DNA from: Algivirga pacifica
GTDB taxonomy: Bacteria > Bacteroidota > Bacteroidia > Cytophagales > Flammeovirgaceae
Length of the DNA stretch: 64,000 nucleotides
Direction of reading: 5' to 3'
Assembly (NCBI RefSeq): GCF_039543525.1
Contig: NZ_BAABJX010000052.1
Span: 62,001-126,000 of the forward strand
The notes below the pieces were generated by a model, which saw only the letters and a program-made list of their open reading frames with translations, made no database searches and was not told the DNA's origin. Of the stretch, positions 24,755 to 34,685 are shown in pieces (the first letter of the stretch is position 1; every line of letters begins with the position of its first letter). The position numbers and the translations under genes are program-made.

Positions 24755-27085
24755 ATGACATTTTTAAGGTCAATTACCCTTTTGATAGGGGTCTTATTTT
24801 TTTCACCTGTTTATGCAGTAGTCAATAATCTGACAGAGGAACTATCGTTAGATTCTGCGCAGTATCGTATTGATTTAATTCAGCAGGAAATAGATACACT
24901 ACTTGCAAAAACTAAAGGGGCATTGAATATAGAACAGTCTGATAAATTGAGACATTTATTAGATGAAAAGCTTACCCTTGTTCAGGAATACCAACCTACC
25001 AAAAAGACTGAGACTTTAATGTCTTTGGGAAAAGTATACCGAAAAATCAATCCAAGAAAGGCAATAGATTATTTTTCTCAAGCGTACTTAGCAACAGATA
25101 CGACGAATAGATTTGTGAGAGGGAATATTCTGAGCAGTATAGGAATTACCTATAATCGCCTAGGAGAGTATGACTCAGCGATCTTATTTTTTGAACAATC
25201 TTTACAGATAAGAGAGGTAGATCAAGATTGGGAAGGAGTATCTATTTCATATAATAATCTAGGAACGTCATATAGTCGAAAAGGTAATCTAAGACTCGCC
25301 ATTGATTGCTATATAAAGGACTTGAATATTAATAATGAAAAGATAAAGGACGACAAAGGAAAGTCTACATCTTTTGCCAATATTGGTTTCTTGTATTTTG
25401 ACTTAGGAGATCATCGAAGAAGTATTGAATATCTGCAAAAATCGATAGATATACGTTTGAGGCTAGACCTAGAAGAGAGGTGTGTTATGTTGTTTGATGG
25501 ACTAGGGGATAACTATTTATATCTAGGAGATTTTGCAGCGAGTAAGAAGTATTACGATAAAGCTCTTAAGCTTTGGGAGAAATATGGAGGTCAGTCTTTC
25601 AATAAGGCACAGATTTATGAAGGATTATCTGAGTGGCATAGTACTCAAAGTGATTATGAGCAAGCGATATTTTATGCATTGGAAACAGATCAATTGTATA
25701 CTGAATTAAACAATGTTCGTGGGAAACTAGAGTCTCAATTGACTTTAGGGAACTTATATCTAAAACAAAGCAAGATATATTTGGCAAGAGAATATGTAGA
25801 GAAAGCCAAAGTTTTGATTCGTCAAATTCATTCAGAAGCTAAAAGGGCTGATTTGATCAAATTGGAATCTTTAGTGTTAGATGCAGAAGGAAGTTATCGT
25901 CAAGCGTTATCATTGATGAATGAATTCTATTCTCTTAAAGATTCCTTGGCTGGAGTTGAAAAAGTCAGACAAATACAAGAACTACAAATTCAATATAAGA
26001 TTAGTGAAAAAGAGCAGGAAAATAGGTTGCTAAAAAGAGAAACGTTGCTTCAAGAAAAATTACTAAACCGTCAACGATTTTCGATTGTAGTGATTCTAAT
26101 CGCAGCGATTATTCTTTTGATCTCGATGATTATCTTGAGAAAGCATCAAAGACGTACTGCTACCTTGAACAGAGAGTTAAAGCTCAAGAATCACGAAATC
26201 AATGAAGTGAATGCAGAGGTAACACAGCAAGCAGAAGAGTTGACGCAAATTAATACGCAGTTAGAAGAGAACCATCAAGCACTCTCACAGGCTTACACGA
26301 GTATTGAAGACAAAAACAAACGGATTACGGAGAGTATTAACTATGCCAAGAATATTCAGCGAGCCTTATTACCATCTGAAGAAGAGATAACAGAAGTATT
26401 AGGAGAGCACTTTATCTTTTATAAGCCAAAAGATATTGTTAGTGGCGATGTTTACTGGGTACATCAAGGTATAGGTGAAATTTACTGGGCCATGATTGAC
26501 TGTACAGGGCATGGAGTGCCGGGAGCTTTAATGGGAATGTTAGCGATTAGTGCATTTAATGAAGCAGTTAAGGATAAAGGAATAACTGACTTATCCTCTA
26601 TTTTAGAGGCCGTTAATCTAAAGGTGATACAGGAGTTGAGGCAGCAGAATAATGAAAATAATGATGGGATGGAGGTTGCTTTGTGCAAATGGATACCAAG
26701 TCAGCGTAAATTGCAGTTTGCAGGCGCTCGAGAGCCTTTGTGCCTGTTTCGTGATGGACAAGTTCAGTTGATTAAAGGAGATAGAAGGGGGTTAGGAGCA
26801 GGGAATAGAGAAATTCCATTCACTTTGCATGAAATGATATTATCCCAGGGTGATATGGTATATACATTTTCTGATGGCTATCAGGATCAGTTTGGAGGGG
26901 AGAAAGAAGAGCGATTTAAAATGAAAAGATTGACCGCTTTGTTAGAAAAGATTGGGGGCTTGCCGCTGGAAAATCAAAAAATACAATTAGAAGAATATCA
27001 TAACCAATGGCTATCAGGGATGCAATCACCATTTCAAGTGGATGATATTTTGGTAATGGGTATAAAGATTTCATCATCAAGTTAA
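24755..27085 (+). CDS. TPR sensor with SpoIIE-type PP2C phosphatase domain (second copy)
   Basis: Same architecture as the gene before it: signal peptide (LIGVLFFSPVYAV), TPR repeats (about 85-400), a single membrane helix at about 443-462, a coiled coil, and the phosphatase domain from about 527. The motifs SGDVYWV, DCTGHGVPGALM, DGMEVALC and FSDGYQDQFGG are intact. The 776-residue product is clearly related to its neighbour in the phosphatase half but quite different in the TPR half, so the two probably respond to different inputs. The gap between the two genes is 108 bases. Confidence 0.92.
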   Translation: MTFLRSITLLIGVLFFSPVYAVVNNLTEELSLDSAQYRIDLIQQEIDTLLAKTKGALNIEQSDKLRHLLDEKLTLVQEYQPTKKTETLMSLGKVYRKINPRKAIDYFSQAYLATDTTNRFVRGNILSSIGITYNRLGEYDSAILFFEQSLQIREVDQDWEGVSISYNNLGTSYSRKGNLRLAIDCYIKDLNINNEKIKDDKGKSTSFANIGFLYFDLGDHRRSIEYLQKSIDIRLRLDLEERCVMLFDGLGDNYLYLGDFAASKKYYDKALKLWEKYGGQSFNKAQIYEGLSEWHSTQSDYEQAIFYALETDQLYTELNNVRGKLESQLTLGNLYLKQSKIYLAREYVEKAKVLIRQIHSEAKRADLIKLESLVLDAEGSYRQALSLMNEFYSLKDSLAGVEKVRQIQELQIQYKISEKEQENRLLKRETLLQEKLLNRQRFSIVVILIAAIILLISMIILRKHQRRTATLNRELKLKNHEINEVNAEVTQQAEELTQINTQLEENHQALSQAYTSIEDKNKRITESINYAKNIQRALLPSEEEITEVLGEHFIFYKPKDIVSGDVYWVHQGIGEIYWAMIDCTGHGVPGALMGMLAISAFNEAVKDKGITDLSSILEAVNLKVIQELRQQNNENNDGMEVALCKWIPSQRKLQFAGAREPLCLFRDGQVQLIKGDRRGLGAGNREIPFTLHEMILSQGDMVYTFSDGYQDQFGGEKEERFKMKRLTALLEKIGGLPLENQKIQLEEYHNQWLSGMQSPFQVDDILVMGIKISSSS

Positions 27086-27091
27086 TAAAGT

Positions 27092-27123
27092 TTTGATTTT
27101 GAATGGATATCTTCTATCTTTGC
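27092..27123 (+). promoter_or_regulatory. promoter of rpsO
   Basis: A -33 TTTG (27092-27095) lies exactly 19 bp from the -7 box TATCTTTG (27115-27122), a near-ideal Bacteroidota promoter about 110 bases before the start. Confidence 0.8.
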
Positions 27124-27237
27124 ACCCGCAAATTATTATTGTATCATTTAAATAGGCTGCGAATACATTGATTCTCCTGTTCATGTAATATGGAGCGTAA
27201 ACTTCTCAGTTTATAAAATTATTTGTGGTTAAATATC

Positions 27238-27519
27238 ATGGAAAACAAAGAATATCTAAGCCCGGAGTATAAGTCTTCGATTTTCGAAACTTACGGTAAA
27301 GGTGCAAAAGACACTGGTTCTGTTGAATCTCAAGTTGCATTGTTCACAAAGCGTATCGCTCACTTGACAGAGCACTTGAAAATCAATAAAAAAGACAGCG
27401 CATCACGTCTAGGTCTTTTGAAATTGGTAGGTAAGCGTAGAAGAATGCTTGATTACCTAGCGAAAAAAGACATCAACAGATACAGAGCGTTGATCAAAGA
27501 ATTAGGTATCAGAAAATAA
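27238..27519 (+). CDS. rpsO: 30S ribosomal protein S15
   Basis: S15 binds 16S rRNA at the central domain. From MENKEYLSPEY the product is 93 residues, close to the usual 89, and includes the signature DTGSVESQVALFTKRI, the LTEHLK motif and the GLLKLVGKRRRMLDYL segment. A longer in-frame start at 27223 would add MWLNI, which is not S15-like. It is followed by pnp, the order seen in many bacteria. Confidence 0.97.
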   Translation: MENKEYLSPEYKSSIFETYGKGAKDTGSVESQVALFTKRIAHLTEHLKINKKDSASRLGLLKLVGKRRRMLDYLAKKDINRYRALIKELGIRK

Positions 27520-27546
27520 TGCCACTGGTAAAGAAAATATGATACT

Positions 27547-27577
27547 TAGGGGTCCTTCTATAGGAGGGTCCCTTTTT
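27547..27577 (+). terminator. terminator or attenuator between rpsO and pnp
   Basis: An 11-bp stem with three G-T pairs starts AGGGGTCC, has a TATA loop, and is followed by a T-run. It lies about 30 bases after the rpsO stop. Confidence 0.8.
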
Positions 27578-27885
27578 GCGTATATAATTGTGTGGGGATT
27601 ATTGTTCAGTACAGTATTTCCATTTGAGATAGATTATAAAAAAAATAGTTCCGGAGTGTGTCAAAAAACTCCAAGGAAATTAGTAATTTTTAAGCAAAGA
27701 AAAGTAAATAATAAATAAGCGAACTGTTATAGTCATTCATCCCTTATTATACCAAAGCGAAACACCTTCCCCTTGTAGTCTTATCTCCTATTGAGACAAT
27801 GTTACAAAAAAACAATTCGGCATCTCTCCTTTGGAGCATGTCTCACGAAAGGTTTCGCAGAAGCGACTATATCAGGTTTTGAAAA
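27578..27885. other. gap upstream of pnp
   Basis: About 310 bases, AT-rich in the first half. A GAGACA/TGTCTC inverted pair (about 27792 and 27838) could form part of a leader structure. No coding frame was seen; pnp is autoregulated through its leader in Escherichia coli, but there is no direct sign of that here. Confidence 0.35.
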
Positions 27886-30114
27886 ATGCAAACGATGTTT
27901 GAGAACGTAATAACGAAAACAATCGCTTTACCGGACGGAAGAGAAATTACGGTAGAGTCAGGAAAGTTAGCAAGACAGGCTGACGGAGCAGTGGTACTAA
28001 GAATGGGCAACACAATGTTGTTGACAACAGTAGTATCGAACAGAGAACTAAGAGAGGGAGTAGGATTTTTTCCTCTATCAGTAGATTATCAAGAGAAATT
28101 TGCTTCTGCAGGTAAGATTCCTGGGGGCTTCCTGAAAAGAGAAGGCAAATTGAGCGATAGAGAAGTATTGGTGTCTCGTCTAGTGGACAGAGCTATCCGA
28201 CCACTTTTCCCTTCGGACTACCTTTATGAAACACAAGTTAATATTTATTTGATCTCAGCAGATCATGATGCACAGCCGGATGCTTTGGCAGCCTTGGCTA
28301 CTTCTTGCGCATTGGCGGTATCGGATATTCCGTTTTTGGAGCCGATCTCAGAAGTGCGTGTAGCATTGACTCCTGCAGGAGAGTATATCGTGAATCCTAC
28401 TCCAGAGCAGATGGAAGGATGTGAGCTAGACCTTGTGGTAGCAGCATCCAAAGAAAACATCTTGATGGTAGAGGGAGAAATGAATGAGGTGAGTGAGGAT
28501 GTGATGCTTGAAGCAATGAGTGTAGCACATGATGCTATCAAGGTACATTGTGAAGCTCAGGAAGAGTTGATCAAGCTTTCTGGAAAAGTAAAGAGAGAGT
28601 ACGCTGTAGCCGAAGAGGACGAAGCGCTAGAGAAAGAAATCTTTGACAAAGTATACGATAAGTTGTATGCAGTGGCAAAGTCTTCTATCAAAGGAAAGAC
28701 GGAAAGAAAAGAAGCTTTCACTGCCGTAAAAGAGGAGTATTTGGAGAGTCTTCCAGAAGATGACGACAGCATCAATATGGACTTGGTGAAAAAATACTTG
28801 GCAGCAGCTGAGAAGAAAGCAGCAAGAAACCTAGTGTTGGATACGTCGATTCGTTTGGATGGTAGAGCATTGAATGAAATCAGACCTATTGTAGCTGAAG
28901 TAAACTTCCTTCCTTCTCCACACGGTTCAGCATTATTTACTAGAGGTGAGACACAATCCTTGACGTCAGTAACATTGGGTACGAAGTTGGATGAGCAGAT
29001 GATTGATGGAGCGATGTTTAGTGGCTCTAGCAAGTTTATCCTGCATTACAACTTCCCTGGCTTCTCTACAGGAGAGGTAAAGCCTAATAGAGGACCTGGT
29101 CGTAGAGAAGTAGGTCACGGTAACTTGGCGCATAGAGCCTTGTCAAAAGTGATGCCTGCAGATGAGGATAATCCATATACGATCCGTATTGTTTCAGATA
29201 TTCTAGAATCCAATGGTTCTTCTTCGATGGCAACTGTATGTGCAGGGTCATTGGCATTGATGGATGCCGGTATTCCTATCAAGTCAACAGTTTCCGGTAT
29301 TGCTATGGGTATGATTTCTGACCCTGAGACAGGTAAGTATGCGGTACTTTCTGATATCTTGGGTGACGAAGATCACTTGGGTGATATGGACTTCAAAGTG
29401 ACAGGTACTGCTAAGGGTATCACGGCTTGTCAGATGGATATCAAGGTAGAAGGTCTTTCTTTTGAAGTATTGAAAAATGCCCTTCAGCAAGCAAACGAAG
29501 GACGTGCTCATATCCGTGGAGAAATGGAGAAAGCGATTACTGAGCACCGTGGTGAACTGAAGCCTCATGCGCCTAGATCATACAAGTTGGTGATTGAGCC
29601 AGATATGATTGGTGCTGTAATTGGTCCTGGAGGTAAGATTGTTCAGGAGATCCAAAAAGAAACGAATACGACAGTTGTTATTGAAGAAGTAGATAACAAA
29701 GGTCATGTGAATATCTTTGCAACCAACCAAGAGGATATGGATAATGCATTGGCGAGAGTACGTGCAATTATTGCCATTCCTGAAGTGGGTGAAACTTACG
29801 ATGGTATTGTGAAGTCAATTCAGCCTTTCGGAGCTTTTGTAGAGTTTATGAAAGGAAAAGAAGGACTGCTACATATTTCAGAAATCACTTGGGAGCGTTT
29901 AGAGTCTCTTGATGGAGTGATGGAAGTAGGTGAAGAAGTGAAAGTGAAGTTGGTGGAAGTAGACAAGAAAACAGGAAAGTACAGACTTTCTAGAAAGGTG
30001 TTGTTGCCAAAGCCTGAAGGATATCAGGAACCTCGTCGTAGAGAAAACCGCGACCGTGATAATCGTGGAGGAGGCAACAGAAGAAATGATAGAAACGACA
30101 GAAATAAACGCTAG
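27886..30114 (+). CDS. pnp: polyribonucleotide nucleotidyltransferase (PNPase)
   Basis: 3'-to-5' phosphorolytic exoribonuclease of RNA turnover. The 742-residue product has two RNase PH-like halves (about 10-230 and 310-545) separated by a helical linker. A KH domain follows (IGAVIGPGGKIVQEIQ), then an S1 domain (GETYDGIVKSIQPFGAFVEF), and a tail of about 30 residues rich in Arg, Asn and Asp. That tail is longer than in Escherichia coli and common in Bacteroidota. An ATG three codons downstream (27895, MFENVITKTI) is an equally good start. Confidence 0.98.
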   Translation: MQTMFENVITKTIALPDGREITVESGKLARQADGAVVLRMGNTMLLTTVVSNRELREGVGFFPLSVDYQEKFASAGKIPGGFLKREGKLSDREVLVSRLVDRAIRPLFPSDYLYETQVNIYLISADHDAQPDALAALATSCALAVSDIPFLEPISEVRVALTPAGEYIVNPTPEQMEGCELDLVVAASKENILMVEGEMNEVSEDVMLEAMSVAHDAIKVHCEAQEELIKLSGKVKREYAVAEEDEALEKEIFDKVYDKLYAVAKSSIKGKTERKEAFTAVKEEYLESLPEDDDSINMDLVKKYLAAAEKKAARNLVLDTSIRLDGRALNEIRPIVAEVNFLPSPHGSALFTRGETQSLTSVTLGTKLDEQMIDGAMFSGSSKFILHYNFPGFSTGEVKPNRGPGRREVGHGNLAHRALSKVMPADEDNPYTIRIVSDILESNGSSSMATVCAGSLALMDAGIPIKSTVSGIAMGMISDPETGKYAVLSDILGDEDHLGDMDFKVTGTAKGITACQMDIKVEGLSFEVLKNALQQANEGRAHIRGEMEKAITEHRGELKPHAPRSYKLVIEPDMIGAVIGPGGKIVQEIQKETNTTVVIEEVDNKGHVNIFATNQEDMDNALARVRAIIAIPEVGETYDGIVKSIQPFGAFVEFMKGKEGLLHISEITWERLESLDGVMEVGEEVKVKLVEVDKKTGKYRLSRKVLLPKPEGYQEPRRRENRDRDNRGGGNRRNDRNDRNKR

Positions 30115-30130
30115 TTGAACATTCTGCCAA

Positions 30131-30182
30131 TACTGGGTGTTGATATGCTGTAGCCTAATGTATAACAATACCCAGTATTTTG
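30131..30182 (+). terminator. terminator after pnp
   Basis: AATACTGGGT pairs perfectly with ACCCAGTATT across about 30 bases that can pair further, followed by TTTTG. Confidence 0.65.
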
Positions 30183-30277
30183 TTCATTCCTTCAATAATC
30201 TGTAGGTCTAGGAACCTTTTAAATAATATTTTAGTTATCTTAAGGCACTTGTCTAAAATTTATAAAGTCACCAACTG

Positions 30278-31141
30278 ATGAGACAACTCAAGATTAGTAA
30301 GCAAATCACCAACAGGGAGTCACAGTCGTTGGACAAATATCTTCAGGAGATTGGTAAAGTAGATCTACTTACTCCAGACGAGGAAGTAGAGCTTGCAAAA
30401 CGAATCCGTGAAGGTGACCAGTTGGCATTAGAGAAGCTAACCAAAGCCAACCTTCGATTTGTGGTATCCGTGGCTAAACAATATCAAAACCAAGGTCTAT
30501 CCTTGGGAGACCTGATCAACGAGGGGAACCTTGGTTTGATCAAGGCTGCCCAGCGTTTTGATGAGACGAGAGGGTTTAAGTTCATCTCATATGCAGTTTG
30601 GTGGATCAGACAGTCTATCCTTCAAGCACTAGCAGAACAGTCCCGTATCGTCCGTTTGCCATTGAACAGGGTAGGTTCTTTGAACAAGATTTCTAAAACA
30701 TTCTCTGAACTAGAACAAAAATACGAGCGTGAACCATCTCCGGATGAGTTGGCGGAAGTATTGGATGTGACAACCAATGAGGTTGTGGATACTATGAAGA
30801 TTTCTGGTAGACATGTCTCTATGGATGCACCATTCGTACAAGGGGAAGAGAATAACCTGTATGATGTTTTAGAGAACGATACCGAAGAAAAGCCAGACTC
30901 GGAATTGATGAATGATTCCTTGAGAAGAGAGGTGCAAAGAGCTTTGTCTACCTTAACCAAAAGGGAGGCAGATGTGATTACACTATATTTCGGCTTGAAT
31001 GGTGAGCACTCTATGACGTTGGAGGAAATCGGAGAAAAGTTTAACCTAACGCGAGAAAGAGTTCGCCAGATTAAAGAAAAGGCCATTAGACGTTTAAGAC
31101 ATACTTCTAGAAGTAAAGCGTTGAAGCCGTATCTTGGTTAA
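30278..31141 (+). CDS. rpoD: RNA polymerase primary sigma factor (sigma-70/RpoD family)
   Basis: The 287-residue product is the short primary sigma factor of Bacteroidota, without region 1.1. Region 1.2/2 runs from SLDKYLQEIGKVDLLTPDEE through the core-binding and promoter-melting motif GFKFISYAVWWIRQSI. Region 3 follows, and region 4 ends in LEEIGEKFNLTRERVRQI with a helix-turn-helix. Its product is the expected reader of the TTG/TAnnTTTG promoters listed in this window. Confidence 0.96.
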   Translation: MRQLKISKQITNRESQSLDKYLQEIGKVDLLTPDEEVELAKRIREGDQLALEKLTKANLRFVVSVAKQYQNQGLSLGDLINEGNLGLIKAAQRFDETRGFKFISYAVWWIRQSILQALAEQSRIVRLPLNRVGSLNKISKTFSELEQKYEREPSPDELAEVLDVTTNEVVDTMKISGRHVSMDAPFVQGEENNLYDVLENDTEEKPDSELMNDSLRREVQRALSTLTKREADVITLYFGLNGEHSMTLEEIGEKFNLTRERVRQIKEKAIRRLRHTSRSKALKPYLG

Positions 31142-31161
31142 ATGATACCAACCAAATGCAC

Positions 31162-31198
31162 AAAAAAAGCATCCTTTTATACGAAGGATGCTTTTTTA
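31162..31198 (+). terminator. terminator after rpoD
   Basis: A perfect stem AAAAAAGCATCCTT with its complement, a 7-base loop and a T-run. The A-run on the other side allows two-way use. Confidence 0.88.
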
Positions 31199-31277
31199 TT
31201 GTATAATCTTTTTATCGCTTATTCTCCAAATTAATCTTTAAAGATTCAAGGCCTAAAAATAGTGTCTAAATACACTG

Positions 31278-31778
31278 TTAATTAGACTTTTTGTGATAAG
31301 TGATGAATGAATAATTATACGGATTCTTATTATTTTTATTGAAATCAAATCGAGAAACCTCATCCCATTTTTTTAAATCAAAAGCCGGAAAGAAAGTATC
31401 TCCTTCAAATTCAGCGTCGATTTCTGTAATATAAAGTCGGTCAGCTTTATCAAGAGATTGTGTATATAGTTCAGCACCTCCTATAATAAATACTTCGTCT
31501 TGTCCATTTTCTTTTCCCATAGTGAGTGCCTCTTCCAAAGAACCTACCTTTATACAGTTATCCGCAGGTTCATAAGCGGTGTTACGTGTCACCACAATAT
31601 TGGTTCGATTAGGTAGTTGCCTACCAATGGAGTCATGTGTTTTTCTACCCATGATTATGTAATGTCCTTCTGTGCGCTTTTTAAAGTTTGCGAGATCAGC
31701 GGGAAGGTGCCAAATAAGATCATTGTCCTTGCCTATAACCCGTTGGTCTGCGTAGGCAACAATAATGGAGATTTTCAT
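31278..31778 (-). CDS. folA: dihydrofolate reductase
   Basis: Reduces dihydrofolate to tetrahydrofolate with NADPH. At 166 residues it has the normal length. Visible are IVAYADQRVIGKDNDLIWHLPADLANFK with the substrate-binding acidic residue region, GRKTHDSIGRQLPNR, and the NADPH-binding FIIGGAELY. No thymidylate synthase gene is adjacent. It follows rnhA on the same strand with a gap of 37 bases, so they are probably cotranscribed. Confidence 0.97.
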   Translation of the reverse strand: MKISIIVAYADQRVIGKDNDLIWHLPADLANFKKRTEGHYIIMGRKTHDSIGRQLPNRTNIVVTRNTAYEPADNCIKVGSLEEALTMGKENGQDEVFIIGGAELYTQSLDKADRLYITEIDAEFEGDTFFPAFDLKKWDEVSRFDFNKNNKNPYNYSFITYHKKSN

Positions 31779-31815
31779 TGTGTAGATGTCTCTTTCTAAA
31801 GCTAAAAAATGATGT

Positions 31816-32283
31816 TTAGTTACCTTTTTCGTAACCGTGGTCTATTTTAAGATCTGCTTGTTTTGCAGCAGTGGTTGCTAATTCGTCACATCGTTCGTTT
31901 TCAGGAATTCCTGCATGTCCTTTGACCCATACCATCTTTACGTGATGTTTTTGGTAGGCTTTGATAAAACGCTCCCATAGGTCAGCATTTTTCTTTCCAT
32001 CATACCCTTTTTTTCTCCAGTTCCATACCCATTTTTTTTCTACAGCATTGACTACATAAGCAGAGTCCGAGTGAATAGTAATATGTTGTCCGGGAAACTT
32101 GAGGACTTCTAAAGCCATAATAGCCGCTAACAACTCCATACGATTATTGGTGGTTCGCCTGAATCCATCTGAAAGCTCTAACCGATGATTATTGTGAGCA
32201 GGGGAAATCAATACCACCCCATACCCCCCAGGGCCCGGGTTTCCGGTTGATGCTCCATCGGTATAGGCAATAATACTACTCAT
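31816..32283 (-). CDS. rnhA: ribonuclease HI
   Basis: Degrades RNA in RNA-DNA hybrids. The 155-residue product has the full DEDD active site: D9 (YTDGASTGNPG), E50 (NRMELLAA), D73 (HSDSAYV) and D133 (ERCDELA), plus the H123 loop (VKGHAGIPENE). There is no N-terminal hybrid-binding domain. It is the first gene of the pair with folA. Confidence 0.97.
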   Translation of the reverse strand: MSSIIAYTDGASTGNPGPGGYGVVLISPAHNNHRLELSDGFRRTTNNRMELLAAIMALEVLKFPGQHITIHSDSAYVVNAVEKKWVWNWRKKGYDGKKNADLWERFIKAYQKHHVKMVWVKGHAGIPENERCDELATTAAKQADLKIDHGYEKGN

Positions 32284-32615
32284 AAAATCAATTGGTTTAA
32301 CTTTTTAAATCAAGGGGAACTCAATGGAGTCACCTAATATAGGACTATACTGCATAGGCCTCTATATAATAGAGGAATCATTAGAAGCAGTGAGTTTGTT
32401 TTACAAAAATATGGATTTACTTCTAATCTGCTACTATTCTAAGGAGCTTTTACTCATTTGGAGAAAAACAAATTTTCACTTAAAATGAAATGTTTATCAA
32501 AGACTTTGCTTTGGGAATAGCAAGAATCTATTTTTATATATTAATTGTCCATTTTCAGGTTGCATTTTTTTTGATTTCTGGATAAGTTGATACACGAGTT
32601 AAGTAGACCACTGAC
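32284..32615. other. gap between divergent rnhA and the next gene
   Basis: About 330 AT-rich bases. No frame, strong hairpin or clear promoter box was recognised, though both flanking genes must start here. Confidence 0.45.
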
Positions 32616-33464
32616 ATGCATTTTACTAAGAAAATATCCATCATTAATCTGCCTTTTATCCTTGCTTTGACAATAATTATACTTATTTCTCCAGGATTGG
32701 TACAGGCACAGTTCCCAGAGAAAGAAAATGAGGAAACTTACGAAAAGGAGTGGGCGTTTGGCGTGTTGATGAACTCTTATGGAGGACTCCTGGGAGGGGT
32801 AAGCGTACGTCATGCTCGAAAGTATTTGTCAAACAAATCCTTCTCGGTCCCAGTAGGAGGCTCTAGTAGCAAGATACGCAAGACCAAAGTGAAGCAGGCA
32901 TTGCTGAAAAACCCAAACCACTACCATAGTTTCTCTTTGGATGTGGTCAATATCAAACATCCCAAAGAGCAAAGCTATCAGAGTAGTTATAGCGGTAATT
33001 CTTTTGTGCCCCAGAAACGAAACTATCTGGTATCCGTGCGTCCACAGTATGGGAGGGAAATCATACTCTTTCGTAAAGCAAGAGAGCAAGGGGTACAGGT
33101 GACCTGGATTACGAATGCGGGGCCTGCTCTAGGCTTGAAGATCCCTTATCTTATCCGTTTTAGAGAAGATACAAGGGTGAAAGTAGAACAATACGATAAA
33201 GAGAAGCATGGCCAAAACTTCGATCAAATAGAAGGAACAGGAAGCTTCTTTGAAGCATTAGGACAGACAAAGTTTACGGTAGGATTAGCTTTGAAAACCT
33301 CTTTGGCTTTTGAGTTCGGAGTTAGTAAGCATAATATTTCTGGAGTTGAAGCAGGACTGATGTCAGACTTGTTTATACAGGAAGTTGAGATCATGCAAGG
33401 AGCGCAGAATAGGGCATTTTACCCTTCCCTTTACTTAAACTTTTTCTTTGGCACAAGAAAGTGA
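32616..33464 (+). CDS. secreted outer-membrane-type protein of unknown function
   Basis: The 282-residue product has a signal peptide (IILISPGLVQAQ) and a body of amphipathic strands with many aromatic residues. It ends in PSLYLNFFFGTRK, consistent with a small barrel. The segment WAFGVLMNSYGGLLGGVSVRH and the central YLVSVRPQYGREII are the most conserved-looking parts. I do not recognise a named family; proteins of this general kind are common in Bacteroidota. It has its own terminator. Confidence 0.65.
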   Translation: MHFTKKISIINLPFILALTIIILISPGLVQAQFPEKENEETYEKEWAFGVLMNSYGGLLGGVSVRHARKYLSNKSFSVPVGGSSSKIRKTKVKQALLKNPNHYHSFSLDVVNIKHPKEQSYQSSYSGNSFVPQKRNYLVSVRPQYGREIILFRKAREQGVQVTWITNAGPALGLKIPYLIRFREDTRVKVEQYDKEKHGQNFDQIEGTGSFFEALGQTKFTVGLALKTSLAFEFGVSKHNISGVEAGLMSDLFIQEVEIMQGAQNRAFYPSLYLNFFFGTRK

Positions 33465-33794
33465 ATGGAGATAATATGATTTAGGTAAATATCGAGGAAA
33501 TATTAGCCTCTTTTTAAGAGGATATTTCCCAATACTTTGTTAATGAAGCGTTAAGTAAACCTATTTAACGCTTTTTTTTGTGGATAAAGCTGATGAGACC
33601 TGTGTGGATATTTCTCTTCAAAATATCAATATGATGAGAATAGTTTGTAATTTCGCATAGAAAAACAAATTTGAGTCACGGGTGTTATCACTGTAGCAGA
33701 TAACCTGTTTTGAAAACGAAAAATTATTCTGACCTTTTTTAATATTGGAGTACAACAGTATCCATTATTACAAAGATCCTAAGACAGAAGACTT
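33465..33794. other. gap upstream of lipA
   Basis: Holds the terminator at 33545 and about 210 bases of leader to lipA. A TAATTTCG sequence near 33648 differs at one base from the -7 consensus, but no -33 TTG stands at the right distance. Confidence 0.4.
33545..33579 (+). terminator. terminator after the barrel-like gene
   Basis: AAGCGTTAA pairs with TTTAACGCTT across about 9 bases, followed by eight T. Confidence 0.8.
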
Positions 33795-34685
33795 ATGATA
33801 GAACTACCAGTAATTCCTTCAGAGAAAAAGGAAGAAAAGAAAAGAAAGCCAGATTGGCTGAGGGTGAAATTGCCAGTAGGACATAAATACCGCAATGTAA
33901 GAGAGCTGGTGGATAAACATAAATTGAATACCATTTGCCAGAGTGGTAACTGTCCTAACATGGGAGAGTGTTGGGGAGAAGGTACTGCCACTTTTATGAT
34001 TCTGGGAAATGTGTGTACCAGAGGCTGTTCTTTTTGTGCGGTCGCAACAGGACGACCAACAGAGTATGATGCCGAAGAGCCACAACGTGTTGCGGAGGCA
34101 ATTAAATTGATGGGAGTAAAACATGCGGTAATTACTTCTGTGAATAGGGATGAGTTGAAAGATCGTGGTGCTGAGATTTGGTACCAAACTGTGATAGAGG
34201 TGAAAAAGGCAACTCCTGAGACTACCATAGAAACCCTTATTCCAGATGTAAGAAACAACTGGGATGCTTTGTATAGAATGATTGAAGGTGGTCAGGAAGT
34301 GGTTTCTCATAATATGGAGACCGTAGAGGAGCTTTACCGTAAAGTAAGACCTCAGGCGAAGTATGCTAGAAGTTTGGAACAAATCCGTCGTACCAAGGAG
34401 AAAGGTATGAGAACCAAGACTGGAGCAATGCTTGGGTTGGGAGAAACTGATGAGCAAATCTTCCGTCTGATGGATGATCTAGTGGATAACGGTTGTGATA
34501 TTTTGACACTAGGACAATATCTACAGCCTACTAAAATGCACCTGGATGTAGTGGAGTTTATTCATCCAGATAAGTTTGCCATGTTGAAGGAAGAAGGACT
34601 GAAAAGAGGTCTGAAGTATGTAGAGTCAGGACCGTTAGTAAGATCTTCTTATCACGCAGAGCGACACGTCAATGTGCCTATTTAA
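33795..34685 (+). CDS. lipA: lipoyl synthase
   Basis: Radical SAM enzyme that inserts two sulfurs into the octanoyl group on lipoyl domains. The 296-residue product carries both clusters: auxiliary C48, C53 and C59 (ICQSGNCPNMGECW) and the radical SAM motif C74, C78 and C81 (CTRGCSFC). The conserved C-terminal RSSYHAE provides the serine that binds the auxiliary cluster. lipB is not adjacent. Confidence 0.98.
   Translation: MIELPVIPSEKKEEKKRKPDWLRVKLPVGHKYRNVRELVDKHKLNTICQSGNCPNMGECWGEGTATFMILGNVCTRGCSFCAVATGRPTEYDAEEPQRVAEAIKLMGVKHAVITSVNRDELKDRGAEIWYQTVIEVKKATPETTIETLIPDVRNNWDALYRMIEGGQEVVSHNMETVEELYRKVRPQAKYARSLEQIRRTKEKGMRTKTGAMLGLGETDEQIFRLMDDLVDNGCDILTLGQYLQPTKMHLDVVEFIHPDKFAMLKEEGLKRGLKYVESGPLVRSSYHAERHVNVPI

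Noticed and set aside
27578..27885. Riboswitch or ribosomal-protein-type leader upstream of pnp
   Set aside because: Only one short inverted pair was found; no known riboswitch core could be recognised.
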